Assembly (NCBI RefSeq): GCF_022695515.1
Contig: NZ_JALDPT010000009.1
Location: 1-64,000, forward strand
Reading direction: 5' to 3'
DNA from: Phenylobacterium aquaticum
Lineage (GTDB): Bacteria; Pseudomonadota; Alphaproteobacteria; Caulobacterales; Caulobacteraceae
Length of the DNA stretch: 64,000 nucleotides
Numbering within the stretch: position 1 is the stretch's first letter; the number at the start of each line of letters is the position of its first letter. The notes under the pieces are model-generated. The model was given only the letters and a program-made list of their open reading frames with translations, had not been told where the DNA came from and did not search any database. Position numbers and translations under genes: made by a program. Of the stretch, positions 37,000-46,150 are shown piece after piece.

Positions 37000-39405
37000 T
37001 CAGAACTTACGCTTCAGGGTCAGCCGCCATTCGCGACCATGGCCCGGCAGGGCGGCGAGGTTCGCGTAGGAGTCGGCGGCGGGCGTGAAGTAGAGCTTGT
37101 CGAACAGGTTATCGACGTTGAGCGTGGCCGCGAAAGGCCCCTTCTCATAGAACAGCGACAGGCTGGCGACGGTGTATTCCGGATAGGTGATCGGGTTCTG
37201 CACCGTCTGGGCGGTCTTGCTGACGCTGGTCGCGCCGAAGGTCCCGCCCACCTTGCCCCAGCTGTAGTCGCTGGAGGTGTAGGTGCCGTACAGGCTGGCC
37301 ACCGCATGCGGGATCAGGGTGTAGGCGTAGTCGCCGCTCCGGCCCGGCAGGCTGTTGAAGTTCCAGACGACATAGGTGCCGCCGAAGGCGTTCACCGGCG
37401 AGACGCCCGCCACATAGTAGGGGATGTAGGCGAAGCTGGTGTCCGGCCCCTTGACCTCGGTGTGCTGCAGGTCGCCGGCGAAGGTGAAGCTGAGGTGCTC
37501 GGAGGCCAGGTAGCGGACCTCGAGTTCAACCCCCTTGGCGCGGGTTCCCTGGATGGTCGGGGACGGGCCGCTGGTCAGCTGGGTGCGGTTCTGGCGATAG
37601 CCGGCGACCGAGCCGACCAGGGTGCCCTGCAGCAGCTGGAACTTCACCCCGGCCTCGGCCAGGTCGGAGTCCGACAGCCAGGAGCCGTTGGCCACCAGGG
37701 AGGGCGCGATGTCGCCGGCCTGGCTCATCTCCAGCGCCGAGGATTGGGCGTAGGTGATGTAGGGCATCAGGCCCAGGTCGGTCTTGTAGCTGAGCGAGGC
37801 GGTGTAGGTGCCCTTGCTCTTGCCGTCCTTCTGCAGACCCGACGGCTGGTAGGACAGGAAGCCTGAGTCCTTCGACTTGACGTCGTAGTTGTCGTAGCGC
37901 CCGCCGACCATCAGGTTCAGGCGCTCGCCGAAATAGATGTCGGAGGTGAAGAAAATCCCCGCCTGGCCCCACTTGCTGCGGTTGTCGTTCTCCCACAGCA
38001 GGCCGTAGGACTCGGTGGAGAAGGGATCGTCGATGATGTCGGTGGCCGTGGCCCCGTAGGAGATGTCGCGACGGTCCAGCGCGATCAGGCCGGAATTGTA
38101 GCTCTCCCGACGCCGGCCATCGAACCGGCGGTAGGACGCGCCGACGAAGGACTTGGTCTTGATGAAATCGTTCGAGAAGTTCAGGTCGAAATTATAGGTG
38201 AGCCGGGCTTCGCCGACATTGGAGTCGAACCAGGCCGGATAGCCGTAGGAGACGAAGCGCTTGTTGACCAGGCTGTCATAGAACAGCTGCAGCTTGAGCG
38301 CCGAGCCGTTGTCGAAGGACTTGGCCAGGTCCCAATAGGCGGTCTTGGTCCAGGTGTGGGAGAAGTCCGACTTGGAGATATAGACCGTACGCGGATCAAG
38401 CTTGGTCGTGCCGACGCCCACGTCCAGGGTGTGGTGCGCGTCCGTCGACGGGAAGCCGTAATAGGCCTGATAGAGGGCGGTCCCGTAGGGGTAGAAGCCG
38501 ATCTCGTTGGGGGTGATCTTGCCGTTGTTGTCGGCGTCGACCAGGCTGGTGTCGCGGCCGGTGATGTAGGTCTGATTGTTGATCAGGTCCTGGGTCAGGC
38601 GGTTCCAGCCCGGGGTCTGAACGTCGCCATCGGAGTGATAGAACATGGCGCCGAGCGCCGTGGTCCAGCCGTCGTTCAGGTCGAAGTCGGTGGACAGTTC
38701 CAGGATCTGCCGCTTGGGCGTGATGCCGCGGTAGTAGCTGCCGGAATCCTCGCCCTCGCCATAGATGTGCAGGCCGCCGTCGACCTGGCCCAGCTTGAGC
38801 GGAATGCCGATCTGGCCGGAGAACTGCTTCTTGTCATAGGAGCCGATGGTCGCCTCGACCTCGCCGCCGACCTCCGAGATGTAGCTGTCGCCCGCCTTGC
38901 CGGTTTTCGGCACGAAGTTGAGCATGCCGCCCACCTTGCCCGAGCCGTAGATGGGGGTGGGCGGACCGCGGACGATCTCGATCTGGGCGGCGTCGCCGAT
39001 CGGCGTCGAATAGGTGCCGCGGTTCTCGATGCGCTTGAAGCCGCGGAAATAGTTCTCGGCGAGCGTGCCGCGAATATTGAGCGCGCCCGGCACGCCGTAG
39101 AAGCTGGCGGTGTAGGTGCCCGGCGAGATGGCCGTCAGGTCGTCGATCGACTGGACGCCATAGCGCTGCAGCGTCAGGTCGCTGGCGAAGCTGGCCGAAC
39201 GCGGCGTCTCGATCAGCGCCTTGTCCAGGCCGAACACCGAGTCGCTCGGCGCCTTTTCCAACAGGCCGGCCTTGTCGCGGGCGACCACCACCACCTCGTC
39301 GACGGTGCCGATGCCGGAGTCCGCGGCCGCGGCCTGCGCCTGGCCCACGCTCATGATCAGCGCGGACAAGGACACGCCCGCGACGAATAGAAGTCGTTTT
39401 GACAT
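37000..39405 (-). CDS. TonB-dependent receptor (catabolic operon)
   Basis: 801 residues with a signal peptide of about 25 residues (LSALIMSVGQAQAAAAD) and a plug that begins VDEVVVVARDKAGLLEKAPSDSVFG. Barrel strands end in GREWRLTLKRKF, with the C-terminal Phe of outer-membrane proteins. The layout resembles siderophore-type receptors, but no siderophore genes are near. As the first structural gene of the MFS-RutA-RutB-M20-RutF-TauD set, it probably brings the substrate across the outer membrane. Confidence 0.93.
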   Translation of the reverse strand: MSKRLLFVAGVSLSALIMSVGQAQAAAADSGIGTVDEVVVVARDKAGLLEKAPSDSVFGLDKALIETPRSASFASDLTLQRYGVQSIDDLTAISPGTYTASFYGVPGALNIRGTLAENYFRGFKRIENRGTYSTPIGDAAQIEIVRGPPTPIYGSGKVGGMLNFVPKTGKAGDSYISEVGGEVEATIGSYDKKQFSGQIGIPLKLGQVDGGLHIYGEGEDSGSYYRGITPKRQILELSTDFDLNDGWTTALGAMFYHSDGDVQTPGWNRLTQDLINNQTYITGRDTSLVDADNNGKITPNEIGFYPYGTALYQAYYGFPSTDAHHTLDVGVGTTKLDPRTVYISKSDFSHTWTKTAYWDLAKSFDNGSALKLQLFYDSLVNKRFVSYGYPAWFDSNVGEARLTYNFDLNFSNDFIKTKSFVGASYRRFDGRRRESYNSGLIALDRRDISYGATATDIIDDPFSTESYGLLWENDNRSKWGQAGIFFTSDIYFGERLNLMVGGRYDNYDVKSKDSGFLSYQPSGLQKDGKSKGTYTASLSYKTDLGLMPYITYAQSSALEMSQAGDIAPSLVANGSWLSDSDLAEAGVKFQLLQGTLVGSVAGYRQNRTQLTSGPSPTIQGTRAKGVELEVRYLASEHLSFTFAGDLQHTEVKGPDTSFAYIPYYVAGVSPVNAFGGTYVVWNFNSLPGRSGDYAYTLIPHAVASLYGTYTSSDYSWGKVGGTFGATSVSKTAQTVQNPITYPEYTVASLSLFYEKGPFAATLNVDNLFDKLYFTPAADSYANLAALPGHGREWRLTLKRKF

Positions 39406-39513
39406 ATCGTCCTCATTCGAGGTCGCGGACCCACCGCCGGAGGGCGGTTATCCCCGCGCCCGCACGCCTCTTGAGGACAGGTTCCGCGTCGGGTGACGCC
39501 CCGTCAAAATGTC

Positions 39514-39529
39514 ACGTGAAATTTCACGT
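39514..39529. promoter_or_regulatory. Operator candidate upstream of the receptor
   Basis: ACGTGAAATTTCACGT, a perfect 16-bp palindrome 109 bases before the receptor start and 83 bases from the end of the GntR gene. Related sites lie at 40447-40458 and 41154-41167. Confidence 0.7.
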
Positions 39530-39611
39530 CGAATTTCTAGGTTGCGCGTCCGCCGCCCTGAATTGCGTCTCCGGCGCCTAGATCGCCGTCACCGATATCT
39601 ACCTCAGGCTG

Positions 39612-40385
39612 TCAGGCCCGGGCCAAACGCGCGGCGGGAGGCGCCTCCTCGCCCCAGCCGCTAAGCGAGCGGTGGACGGTCTTGGGCATGTTGCCGAGCA
39701 CCAGCATCATGGCCTCGCGGGCGCCTTCCGGATCGCGGGCGGCGATGCGGCCGGCGACGGCGCGGTGCTGGCAGATGTCGGCCTGGCGCTCCTCGTCGCT
39801 GGTCACCACCATGGCGTAAACCCAGAAGCGGGCGGCCTTGTGCTGCAGCGGGATCAGGATGCGGGCCAGCGCGGCGTTGCGGCTGGCCCGGGCGATGGCG
39901 GCGTGGAACCTCTGGTCCATGGCCACCAGGGCGCGGCGGTCGCCCTCGCGCATGGCGCGCTCGGCGTCGTTGAAGGCGCCGGCGATCTGGGAGATCTCCG
40001 CCTCGGTCGCATTGGTGGCCGCCATGGCCGCGCAGTGGGGCTCGATGAGCGCGCGGGCCTCATAGCCTTCGCGCAGGTCCACCAGGTCGAGGGCGGACAC
40101 CGTGGTGCCGGCCCGCGAGCGGCGCACCACCATGCCCTCAAGCGCCAGGCGACCCAGGGCGTCGCGCACCCCGGCCAGGCCCGAGTCGTAGCGCCGGGTC
40201 AGGACCTGCTCGTCCAGGCGGGCGCCGGGGGCCAGCTCGCCCAGGACGATGTCGAGCAGGATCTGTTCGTAGACGCGCGCCTTCTGGAGCTCCGGCGACC
40301 ATTCGTCGAGGCCGGCCAGCAGGCGCTCATCCGGCCCGCCGTCCCGAAGCCGCTCGGCCGCTTTCTTCCCCGGATCCCGTGACAC
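39612..40385 (-). CDS. GntR family regulator, FCD domain
   Basis: 257 residues. The winged HTH is around residues 37-95 (RVYEQILLDIVLGELAPGARLDEQVLTRRY, with DSGLAGVRDALGRLALEGMV). The C-terminal helical FCD domain carries LREGYEARALIEPHCAAMAA and DQRFHAAIARASRN and LIPLQHKAARFW. FCD-type members bind small organic acids and repress catabolic operons. It lies between rutE and the TonB receptor gene, all minus strand. Confidence 0.9.
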   Translation of the reverse strand: MSRDPGKKAAERLRDGGPDERLLAGLDEWSPELQKARVYEQILLDIVLGELAPGARLDEQVLTRRYDSGLAGVRDALGRLALEGMVVRRSRAGTTVSALDLVDLREGYEARALIEPHCAAMAATNATEAEISQIAGAFNDAERAMREGDRRALVAMDQRFHAAIARASRNAALARILIPLQHKAARFWVYAMVVTSDEERQADICQHRAVAGRIAARDPEGAREAMMLVLGNMPKTVHRSLSGWGEEAPPAARLARA

Positions 40386-40446
40386 TCTTGGCGCTCCCGT
40401 GACTCGCCGGCCGTTCCCCGCGGCCGATCTTGCACATGTCTCTAGG

Positions 40447-40458
40447 CTGAAATGTCAG
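40447..40458. promoter_or_regulatory. Operator candidate upstream of the GntR gene
   Basis: CTGAAATGTCAG, a near palindrome 62 bases upstream of the regulator start, related to the site at 39514-39529. Confidence 0.5.
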
Positions 40459-40480
40459 TTGCGACCAGCCCGACGGGCGG

Positions 40481-41068
40481 TCAGACGATGCGGCAGGCCT
40501 CCTCGAAGGCCAGGCGCGGATTGCGGGGGAAGACGCCTTCGGCCTGGCCATGGCCGATATTGATCAGGAAGTTGGCGCGCCAGGCGGTTCCGGCGAAGAA
40601 CTCGGCGTCCACCCCCGCCCGGTCGAAGCCTGACATGGGCCCGCAGTCCAGGCCCATGGCGCGCGCCGCCATCAGGAAATAGCCGCCCTGCAGGCTGGAA
40701 TTGCGCATGGCCGTCTCGGCGGCGACGGCCGGGTCGGCGAACCAGTGGCGGGCGCTGAGATCGTGGGGGAACAGCTGCGGCAGCTTGTCGGCGAAATCCA
40801 TGTCCTGGGCGACGATCACGCAGATCGGCGCGGCCAGCACCTTGACCCGGTTGCTGGCCGACAGGTGCGGGGCGAGCCGCGACTTGCCCTCCCCGCTCTG
40901 GACGAAGACGAACCGGGCCGGCGAGCAGTTGGCCGAGGTCGGTCCCCACTTGGCCAGATCATAGAGCGCCTCGACCGTGCCGGCCGGCAGGGGCTCGGGC
41001 GACCAGGCGTTATGGGTCCGGGCGGCGCGGAACATCTGGTCCAGGGCGGGATCGGCGAGTACGGGCAC
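40481..41068 (-). CDS. rutE: RutE-type nitroreductase-family malonic semialdehyde reductase
   Basis: 195 residues from GTG 41068, whose AAGGA ribosome binding site lies 7 bases upstream; this equals the length of RutE (196). Motifs matching RutE from memory: [77 protein letters not shown] and [12 protein letters not shown]. RutE reduces malonic semialdehyde to 3-hydroxypropionate at the end of the Rut pathway. It is the first gene of the minus-strand set and sits upstream of the GntR gene. Confidence 0.9.
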   Translation of the reverse strand: MPVLADPALDQMFRAARTHNAWSPEPLPAGTVEALYDLAKWGPTSANCSPARFVFVQSGEGKSRLAPHLSASNRVKVLAAPICVIVAQDMDFADKLPQLFPHDLSARHWFADPAVAAETAMRNSSLQGGYFLMAARAMGLDCGPMSGFDRAGVDAEFFAGTAWRANFLINIGHGQAEGVFPRNPRLAFEEACRIV

Positions 41069-41153
41069 TGAGGCGTCCTTCAAAGCGGGAATCGAGACGG
41101 ATCCGATAGGTGACGCCGGCGGCCGCGTCTGCCCAGGGCGATTGCACATGTTC

Positions 41154-41167
41154 AGTAAAATTTCAGA
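41154..41167. promoter_or_regulatory. Operator candidate upstream of rutE
   Basis: On the minus strand CTGAAATTTTACTG, an imperfect palindrome 86 bases before the rutE start, similar to the other two GntR candidate sites. Confidence 0.5.
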
Positions 41168-41277
41168 AGATCGCCCAGAACTTGATCGCGTGCGCCCTGG
41201 CGCAAGGGGGCGGGCGCGGGGCGGCAAGAAGCCCGGACCCGGCGCGGCTAGCGTCGCGCTCCCTTTCGGACCGCAGC

Positions 41278-41781
41278 ATGAGGCGCCCCTTGGCCTATCC
41301 CAACACCCTGATCTTCTTCGACCTCGGCGCCGACGACCCGGCCGCCGCCGGACGCTTCTACGCCGAGGTGTTCGGCTGGCAGGACGATCCCCGCCCTCTG
41401 GGCGACTATCACCGCATGGTCCCGGGCGGCCAGTTCCGCAATCCGGACGGTTCCGACAGCGAGATCGGCAATCTGCACATGGGGATCTTCAAGGCCGCCA
41501 ACGCCCGGCCGCATCCGGACCCAGAGGGCGTGGCCCCCAGGGCCATGAGCGTCGAGGGCCGCAAGCCGCGCATCTGGGTGCTGGTCAGCGACGACGACAC
41601 GCCCGAGCGCATCCTGGAGACCGCCGAGCGCCTGGGCGCCGAGATCCTGTGGCGCAATCACTATTGGAAGGAGTTCAACGGCTACAACCACGCCTTCCGA
41701 GACCCCTGGGGCAATGAGATCCTGTTGTGGGGCAAGGCGGGTCCGAACCCGGTCATTCCCGACGACTACACCCGCGAATAG
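41278..41781 (+). CDS. VOC family (glyoxalase/bleomycin resistance-like) protein
   Basis: 167 residues from ATG 41278. One VOC module: [24 protein letters not shown], then [28 protein letters not shown] and [15 protein letters not shown] enzymes are metal-dependent and include dioxygenases and isomerases; the function here is unknown. It is divergent from rutE. Its end overlaps the convergent LysR gene by 16 bases. Confidence 0.85.
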   Translation: MRRPLAYPNTLIFFDLGADDPAAAGRFYAEVFGWQDDPRPLGDYHRMVPGGQFRNPDGSDSEIGNLHMGIFKAANARPHPDPEGVAPRAMSVEGRKPRIWVLVSDDDTPERILETAERLGAEILWRNHYWKEFNGYNHAFRDPWGNEILLWGKAGPNPVIPDDYTRE

Positions 41782-42695
41782 GCGTCCGCGAGCGCCAGGG
41801 CCTCGGCGACCCGCGCCGAGGCCGCCGCCCGCACCTCGTCGCGGAACTCGGCGATCACGGGCGGGGTCGGGCCGATCTCCGGCTCCAGCAGGGCGAAATT
41901 GACCGCCAGCCGGGGGCGGAAGCGGCGCACCGCCACCCCCAGCCGGTGGAACAGGGGCGCGGAGAACGGCTCGGCCACGGTGACGCCCAGGCCCGCATCC
42001 ACGAAGGCGTAGGCGGGAAAGGCGTGCTGGGTCTCCAGCCGGCGGACGACCTCGACCCCATGGGCCTCCAGCACCTTGTCGATGCCGAACCACAGGGCGT
42101 CGGCCTCGTGCATCGGGCCGATGAAGGTCTCGCCCGCCAGGTCGCGGGCCTCCACGGCCGGCCGCTCGGCCAGGCGATGGCCGAAGGGCAGGATGCAGAC
42201 ATATTCCGCCTCCACCAGGCGGGCGCTGCGCACCCCCTCGCGCACCGGCGCCTCGACGGCGAGGCCCAAGTCGGCCTGGCCCAGGAACAGCCGGTCCTCG
42301 ATCCCGCGCTGGCCCAGGGATTCCACAGTGACGGTGATGTCCGGATAGCGGGCCGCAAAACGGGCGATGGCGCGGGGCAGGACGCCGCCGGCCAGGGCCG
42401 AAAGCGCCGCCACCCGGATCGTGCCCACCGGGTGGGCGCGGATACGGCGCGCCGCCTGGTCCAGCAGCTCCAGCCCCGCGAAGCTGCGCTGAACCGCCTC
42501 GTACAGGGCCTCGGCCTGGGCGGTCGCGATCACCCGCCCGCCGCGGCGTTCGAACAGGGAGAAGCCCACCTCGCGCTCCAGGTCGGCGATCAGCCGGCTG
42601 ACCGAGGGCTGGCTGACATGCAGCAGGTTCGCCGCGGCGGTGACCCCGCCGCTGACCATCACCGCCCGGAACGCCTCGACCTGCCGCATGCGCAT
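41766..42695 (-). CDS. LysR family transcriptional regulator
   Basis: 309 residues. The HTH is at the N-terminus (RQVEAFRAVMVSGGVTAAANLLHVSQPSVSRLIADLE), followed by the periplasmic-binding-like effector domain. The start may be two codons later (42689). It is divergent from the PhyH gene across a region that holds a palindrome (42726-42739) and a REP pair. Regulation of the PhyH gene is a natural guess. Confidence 0.9.
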   Translation of the reverse strand: MRMRQVEAFRAVMVSGGVTAAANLLHVSQPSVSRLIADLEREVGFSLFERRGGRVIATAQAEALYEAVQRSFAGLELLDQAARRIRAHPVGTIRVAALSALAGGVLPRAIARFAARYPDITVTVESLGQRGIEDRLFLGQADLGLAVEAPVREGVRSARLVEAEYVCILPFGHRLAERPAVEARDLAGETFIGPMHEADALWFGIDKVLEAHGVEVVRRLETQHAFPAYAFVDAGLGVTVAEPFSAPLFHRLGVAVRRFRPRLAVNFALLEPEIGPTPPVIAEFRDEVRAAASARVAEALALADAYSRV

Positions 42696-42725
42696 GGCGA
42701 CATCATAGCATCCTCAAATGACTCC

Positions 42726-42739
42726 TCGAATGAATTCGA
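42726..42739. promoter_or_regulatory. LysR operator candidate
   Basis: TCGAAT-GA-ATTCGA inverted repeat, 31 bases before the LysR gene start. The AT-rich site in a GC-rich genome stands out. Confidence 0.4.
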
Positions 42740-42794
42740 TTTGATCCTATGGTCTTGCCGACCGACCCTGTGCCCATGGAGACGCCACTCATAG

Positions 42795-42906
42795 CCCCTC
42801 CCCCTTGCGGGGAGGGGTTGGGGTGGGGGTGTCGGCTCGGCGTTCAAATCGATCGGCGCGGCGCTGACACCCCCTCACCCTACCCTCTCCCCGCAAGGGG
42901 GAGAGG
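42795..42906. repeat. Paired inverted REP-like element
   Basis: Two hairpins in head-to-head inverted arrangement: CCCCTCCCC-CTTGC-GGGGAGGGG at 42795-42817, and CCTCTCCCC-GCAAG-GGGGAGAGG at 42884-42906. Their flanks (GGGGTGGGGGTGTC and GACACCCCCTCACCC) are also inverted. It is the same family as the single copy at 31060-31097. Located between the divergent LysR and PhyH genes, 52 bases from the PhyH start. Confidence 0.75.
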
Positions 42907-42957
42907 AACGCCAATCTTGGCCACGCAGAGTGACGGATCCTCCGACGGGAGACGCTA

Positions 42958-43713
42958 ATGTATGAGCAACAACGCCAGCAGTTCGCCACCGAAGGCTATG
43001 CCGTGTTCGACCGGGTGCTGGTCGGGCCGCTGCTCGACCTGCTGCGGGCGGAATGCGAGGGCTTCATCGCCCGCGAGGATGCGCGGATGGACGCCGCCGG
43101 CGTCGATTCCATCGGGATCACCCATCGCGGCCGCCGCTATTTCGCCAATGAGTGCCAGCGCACCCATCCCCAGCTGCGCACCTTCCTGTTCAGCCAGATC
43201 ATGGCCGACATCTGCCGCGCCACGCTCGGGCCCGACGCCTATTTCTTCCTGGACCAGTACGTGGTGAAGGGGCCCGACGGCGGCCTGCCCTTCGCCTGGC
43301 ACCAGGACAGCGGCTATGTGGTCGGCAATGGCGGGCCGGACCATCCGCCCTATCTGACCTGCTGGTGCCCGCTGGACGACGCGACGGTCGACAACGGCAC
43401 GGTGCGGCTGCTGCCCTTCACCCAGGTCCCGCAGTCGCGGGAGATCCTGCCCCATGTGCGCCAGCCGGGAACCAATGACCTGGTCGGCTGGGACGGACCG
43501 GAAGAGGGCCGGGTGGTCGAGGCTGCGGCCGGCAGCGTGGTGGTGTTCTCCAGCCGGCTGCTGCACGCCACAGGGTCGAACCGGACGGACCGCATGCGCC
43601 GGGTCTATCTGGCCCAGTACACTCCCGAGGTGATGCTGAACCCCGGAACCCAGCATCTGCGCCGCAACGCCATCCCGCTGCTGCGGAATGGCGAGCAGGT
43701 CACGACGGCCTAA
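42958..43713 (+). CDS. Phytanoyl-CoA dioxygenase (PhyH) family protein
   Basis: 251 residues, Fe(II)/2-oxoglutarate oxygenase of the PhyH/EctD type. The iron ligands are in FAWHQDSGYVVGNGG (H-x-D) and in SSRLLHATGSNRTD (distal His); the oxoglutarate Arg probably lies in RMRRVYLAQY. The substrate is unknown. The ribosome binding site GGGAGACGCTA precedes the ATG. Its end overlaps the convergent malic enzyme by four bases. Confidence 0.87.
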   Translation: MYEQQRQQFATEGYAVFDRVLVGPLLDLLRAECEGFIAREDARMDAAGVDSIGITHRGRRYFANECQRTHPQLRTFLFSQIMADICRATLGPDAYFFLDQYVVKGPDGGLPFAWHQDSGYVVGNGGPDHPPYLTCWCPLDDATVDNGTVRLLPFTQVPQSREILPHVRQPGTNDLVGWDGPEEGRVVEAAAGSVVVFSSRLLHATGSNRTDRMRRVYLAQYTPEVMLNPGTQHLRRNAIPLLRNGEQVTTA

Positions 43714-45977
43714 GCCTCCGCCGCCTGGGCGACGGCGACCGCCGTCAGGTTGACGATCCCCCGCGCGGTGGCCGCGGGGGTCAGGACATGCAGCGGCTTG
43801 GACATGCCGAGCAGGATGGGCCCGACCAGCAGGCCCTCGGTGGCGGCGGCCAGCAGGGTCAGGCTGATATTGGCCGCATCCAGATTGGGCATCAGCAGCA
43901 GATTGGCCGAGCCCTTCAGCTGGCCGTCCGGCACCAGCCGGTCGCGCAGAGCCTGGCTGAGGGCCGCGTCGCCATGCATTTCGCCGTCCACCTCAAGCTC
44001 CGGATGGCGGGCGCGGATCAGGGCCAGCGCATCGCGCATCTTCCGCGCGGTCGGCGAATTGCTGGCCCCGAAGTTGGAATGGGACAGCAGCGCGATCTTC
44101 GGCGTCACCCCGAAGCGGCGGACCTCGGCGGCGGCCAGTCCCGCCAGTTCCGCCACCTGCTCGGCGGTGGGATCCACATTGACGTGGGTGTCGCCGAAGA
44201 ACAGGGCGCCGCGCGGCAGGATCAGGGCCGACATGGCGTAGATCCGCCCGACATCGGCCCGGCGCGGGACCACCGGCATGGAATAGGACATGTGCTTCCA
44301 CCAGTCGCCGCCGCCGCCGACCAGGGCGGCGTCGACGCGGCCGGCCTCCAGGAGCATGGCGGCCGCCACGGTGGGGCGGGTGCGGAAGCGCAAGCTCGCG
44401 GCCTGGGGCGAGACGCCCCGGCGACCGACCAGGGCGCTGTAGCGGCCCGACAGCTCGGCCGCCCATTCATCCGTCGACGGATCGAACACCTCGACCGCGC
44501 CGCCAAGATCCAGGCGCAGGCCGATCTCGGCGACCTTGCGGGCGATGACCTCGCGACGGCCGATCAGGATCGGCTGGGCCAGGCCCTCATCGACCACGGT
44601 CTGGACGGCGCGCAGCACCCGGTCGTCCTCGCCCTCGGCATAGGCCACGCGGGCCGGGGCCTTGCGGGCCCGCTCGAACACCGGGCGCATCAGCTGGCCG
44701 GAACGATAGACGAAGCGCTCCAGCTGGCGGAGATAGGCGTCGAAGTCGGCGATGGGCCTGCGGGCGACGCCAGAGTCCATCGCCGCCTTGGCGACGGCCG
44801 GGGCCACGGTCAGGATCAGCCGGGGATCGAAGGGCGCGGGGATGATGTAGCCCGCGCCGAAGGACGGCGCCGCGCCGCCATAGGCCTGGGCGACCTCCTC
44901 GCTGGTCTCGGCGCGGGCGAGCTGGGCGATGGCCTCGACCGCGGCGACCTTCATCGCCTCGTTGATCTCACTGGCGCCCACGTCCAGCGCGCCGCGGAAG
45001 ATGAAGGGGAAGCACAGGACGTTGTTGACCTGGTTCGGATAGTCGCTGCGCCCGGTGGCCATGATGGCGTCGGGCCGGTCGCGGGCGACGAGCTCGGGCA
45101 GGATCTCCGGCTCCGGATTGGCCATGGCCAGGATCAGGGGCTTCTCGCCCAGCAGGGGCAGCCATTCCGGCTTGAACACCCGAGGCGCCGAGAGCCCCAG
45201 GAAGATGTCCGCGCCCGGCAAGACGTCGGGCAGGGTTCGGGCGTCGGTCGGCCGCGCATAGCGGGCCATGTTCTCCGCCATGTCGGGATCGCGGCCGGCA
45301 TAGACCACGCCCTTGATGTCGGTGAGCGTCACGTTCTCGATCGGCAGGCCCATGGAGACCAGGAGGTCGACGCAGGCCATGGCCGCGGCGCCCGCGCCCG
45401 AGGTCACCAGCTTGACGTCCTTCAGGTCCTTGCCCTGCAGCACCATGGCGTTGCGCACGGCCGCGGCGCAGACGATGGCGGTGCCGTGCTGGTCGTCGTG
45501 GAAGACCGGGATCTTCATCCGCGCCCGCAGGGCGCGCTCGATCTCGAAGCATTCCGGGGCCTTGATGTCCTCCAGATTGATCCCGCCGAAGGTGGGCTCG
45601 AGCGAGGCGACGATCTCGACGAACTTGTCGGGGTCGAGCTGGTCGATCTCGATATCGAAGACGTCGATGCCGGCGAACTTCTTGAACAGGGCGGCCTTGC
45701 CCTCCATCACCGGCTTGCCGGCGAGCGGGCCGATGGCGCCCAGGCCCAGCACGGCGGTGCCGTTGGTGATCACCGCCACCAGATTGCCGCGGCTGGTCAG
45801 GTCGCGGGCGGCCTCGGGATCCTCGACAATGGCCTCGCAGGCCGCGGCCACCCCGGGGGAATAGGCGAGCGACAGGTCCCGGGCGGTCGCCATGCGCTTG
45901 GTCGGCTCGACGCTCAGCTTCCCGGGCTGCGGAAAGCGGTGATAGTCCAGCGCCGCGCGCCGGAAATCGTCGTCCAT
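43710..45977 (-). CDS. maeB: NADP-dependent malic enzyme with phosphotransacetylase-like domain
   Basis: 755 residues from ATG 45977 (ribosome binding site AGGAG). N-terminal malic enzyme half: [55 protein letters not shown], and a Rossmann motif [14 protein letters not shown]. The C-terminal half (from about residue 430) is PTA-like: [31 protein letters not shown]. It decarboxylates malate to pyruvate; the C-terminal domain is regulatory and not catalytic in studied cases. The two-domain length is the usual one for alphaproteobacteria. Confidence 0.95.
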   Translation of the reverse strand: MDDDFRRAALDYHRFPQPGKLSVEPTKRMATARDLSLAYSPGVAAACEAIVEDPEAARDLTSRGNLVAVITNGTAVLGLGAIGPLAGKPVMEGKAALFKKFAGIDVFDIEIDQLDPDKFVEIVASLEPTFGGINLEDIKAPECFEIERALRARMKIPVFHDDQHGTAIVCAAAVRNAMVLQGKDLKDVKLVTSGAGAAAMACVDLLVSMGLPIENVTLTDIKGVVYAGRDPDMAENMARYARPTDARTLPDVLPGADIFLGLSAPRVFKPEWLPLLGEKPLILAMANPEPEILPELVARDRPDAIMATGRSDYPNQVNNVLCFPFIFRGALDVGASEINEAMKVAAVEAIAQLARAETSEEVAQAYGGAAPSFGAGYIIPAPFDPRLILTVAPAVAKAAMDSGVARRPIADFDAYLRQLERFVYRSGQLMRPVFERARKAPARVAYAEGEDDRVLRAVQTVVDEGLAQPILIGRREVIARKVAEIGLRLDLGGAVEVFDPSTDEWAAELSGRYSALVGRRGVSPQAASLRFRTRPTVAAAMLLEAGRVDAALVGGGGDWWKHMSYSMPVVPRRADVGRIYAMSALILPRGALFFGDTHVNVDPTAEQVAELAGLAAAEVRRFGVTPKIALLSHSNFGASNSPTARKMRDALALIRARHPELEVDGEMHGDAALSQALRDRLVPDGQLKGSANLLLMPNLDAANISLTLLAAATEGLLVGPILLGMSKPLHVLTPAATARGIVNLTAVAVAQAAEA

Positions 45978-46150
45978 GAGAGTCTCCTGAGGCCGACCCC
46001 CGACATGCCGCCCGGGCGACGGAATCAAGACGAAGCGGCCTGACGCGGCGGCAAGAGTTCCAAGATCGGCCCAGCCCGCGTAATGCAGGCGCCGAAGCCG
46101 CCGGGCGCGGGCGTCCGGCGGAGGTCAGTCACAGCGAGAGGGAGACGGTC

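Noticed and set aside
31157..41068. Calling this the canonical uracil (Rut) operon
   Set aside because: RutC, RutD and RutG are absent, and M20, TauD, MFS and TonB genes are added, so only homology to RutA, B, E and F is claimed.
43788..46043. 751-residue plus-strand open frame opposite malic enzyme
   Set aside because: Shadow frame; malic enzyme motifs are unambiguous on the other strand.
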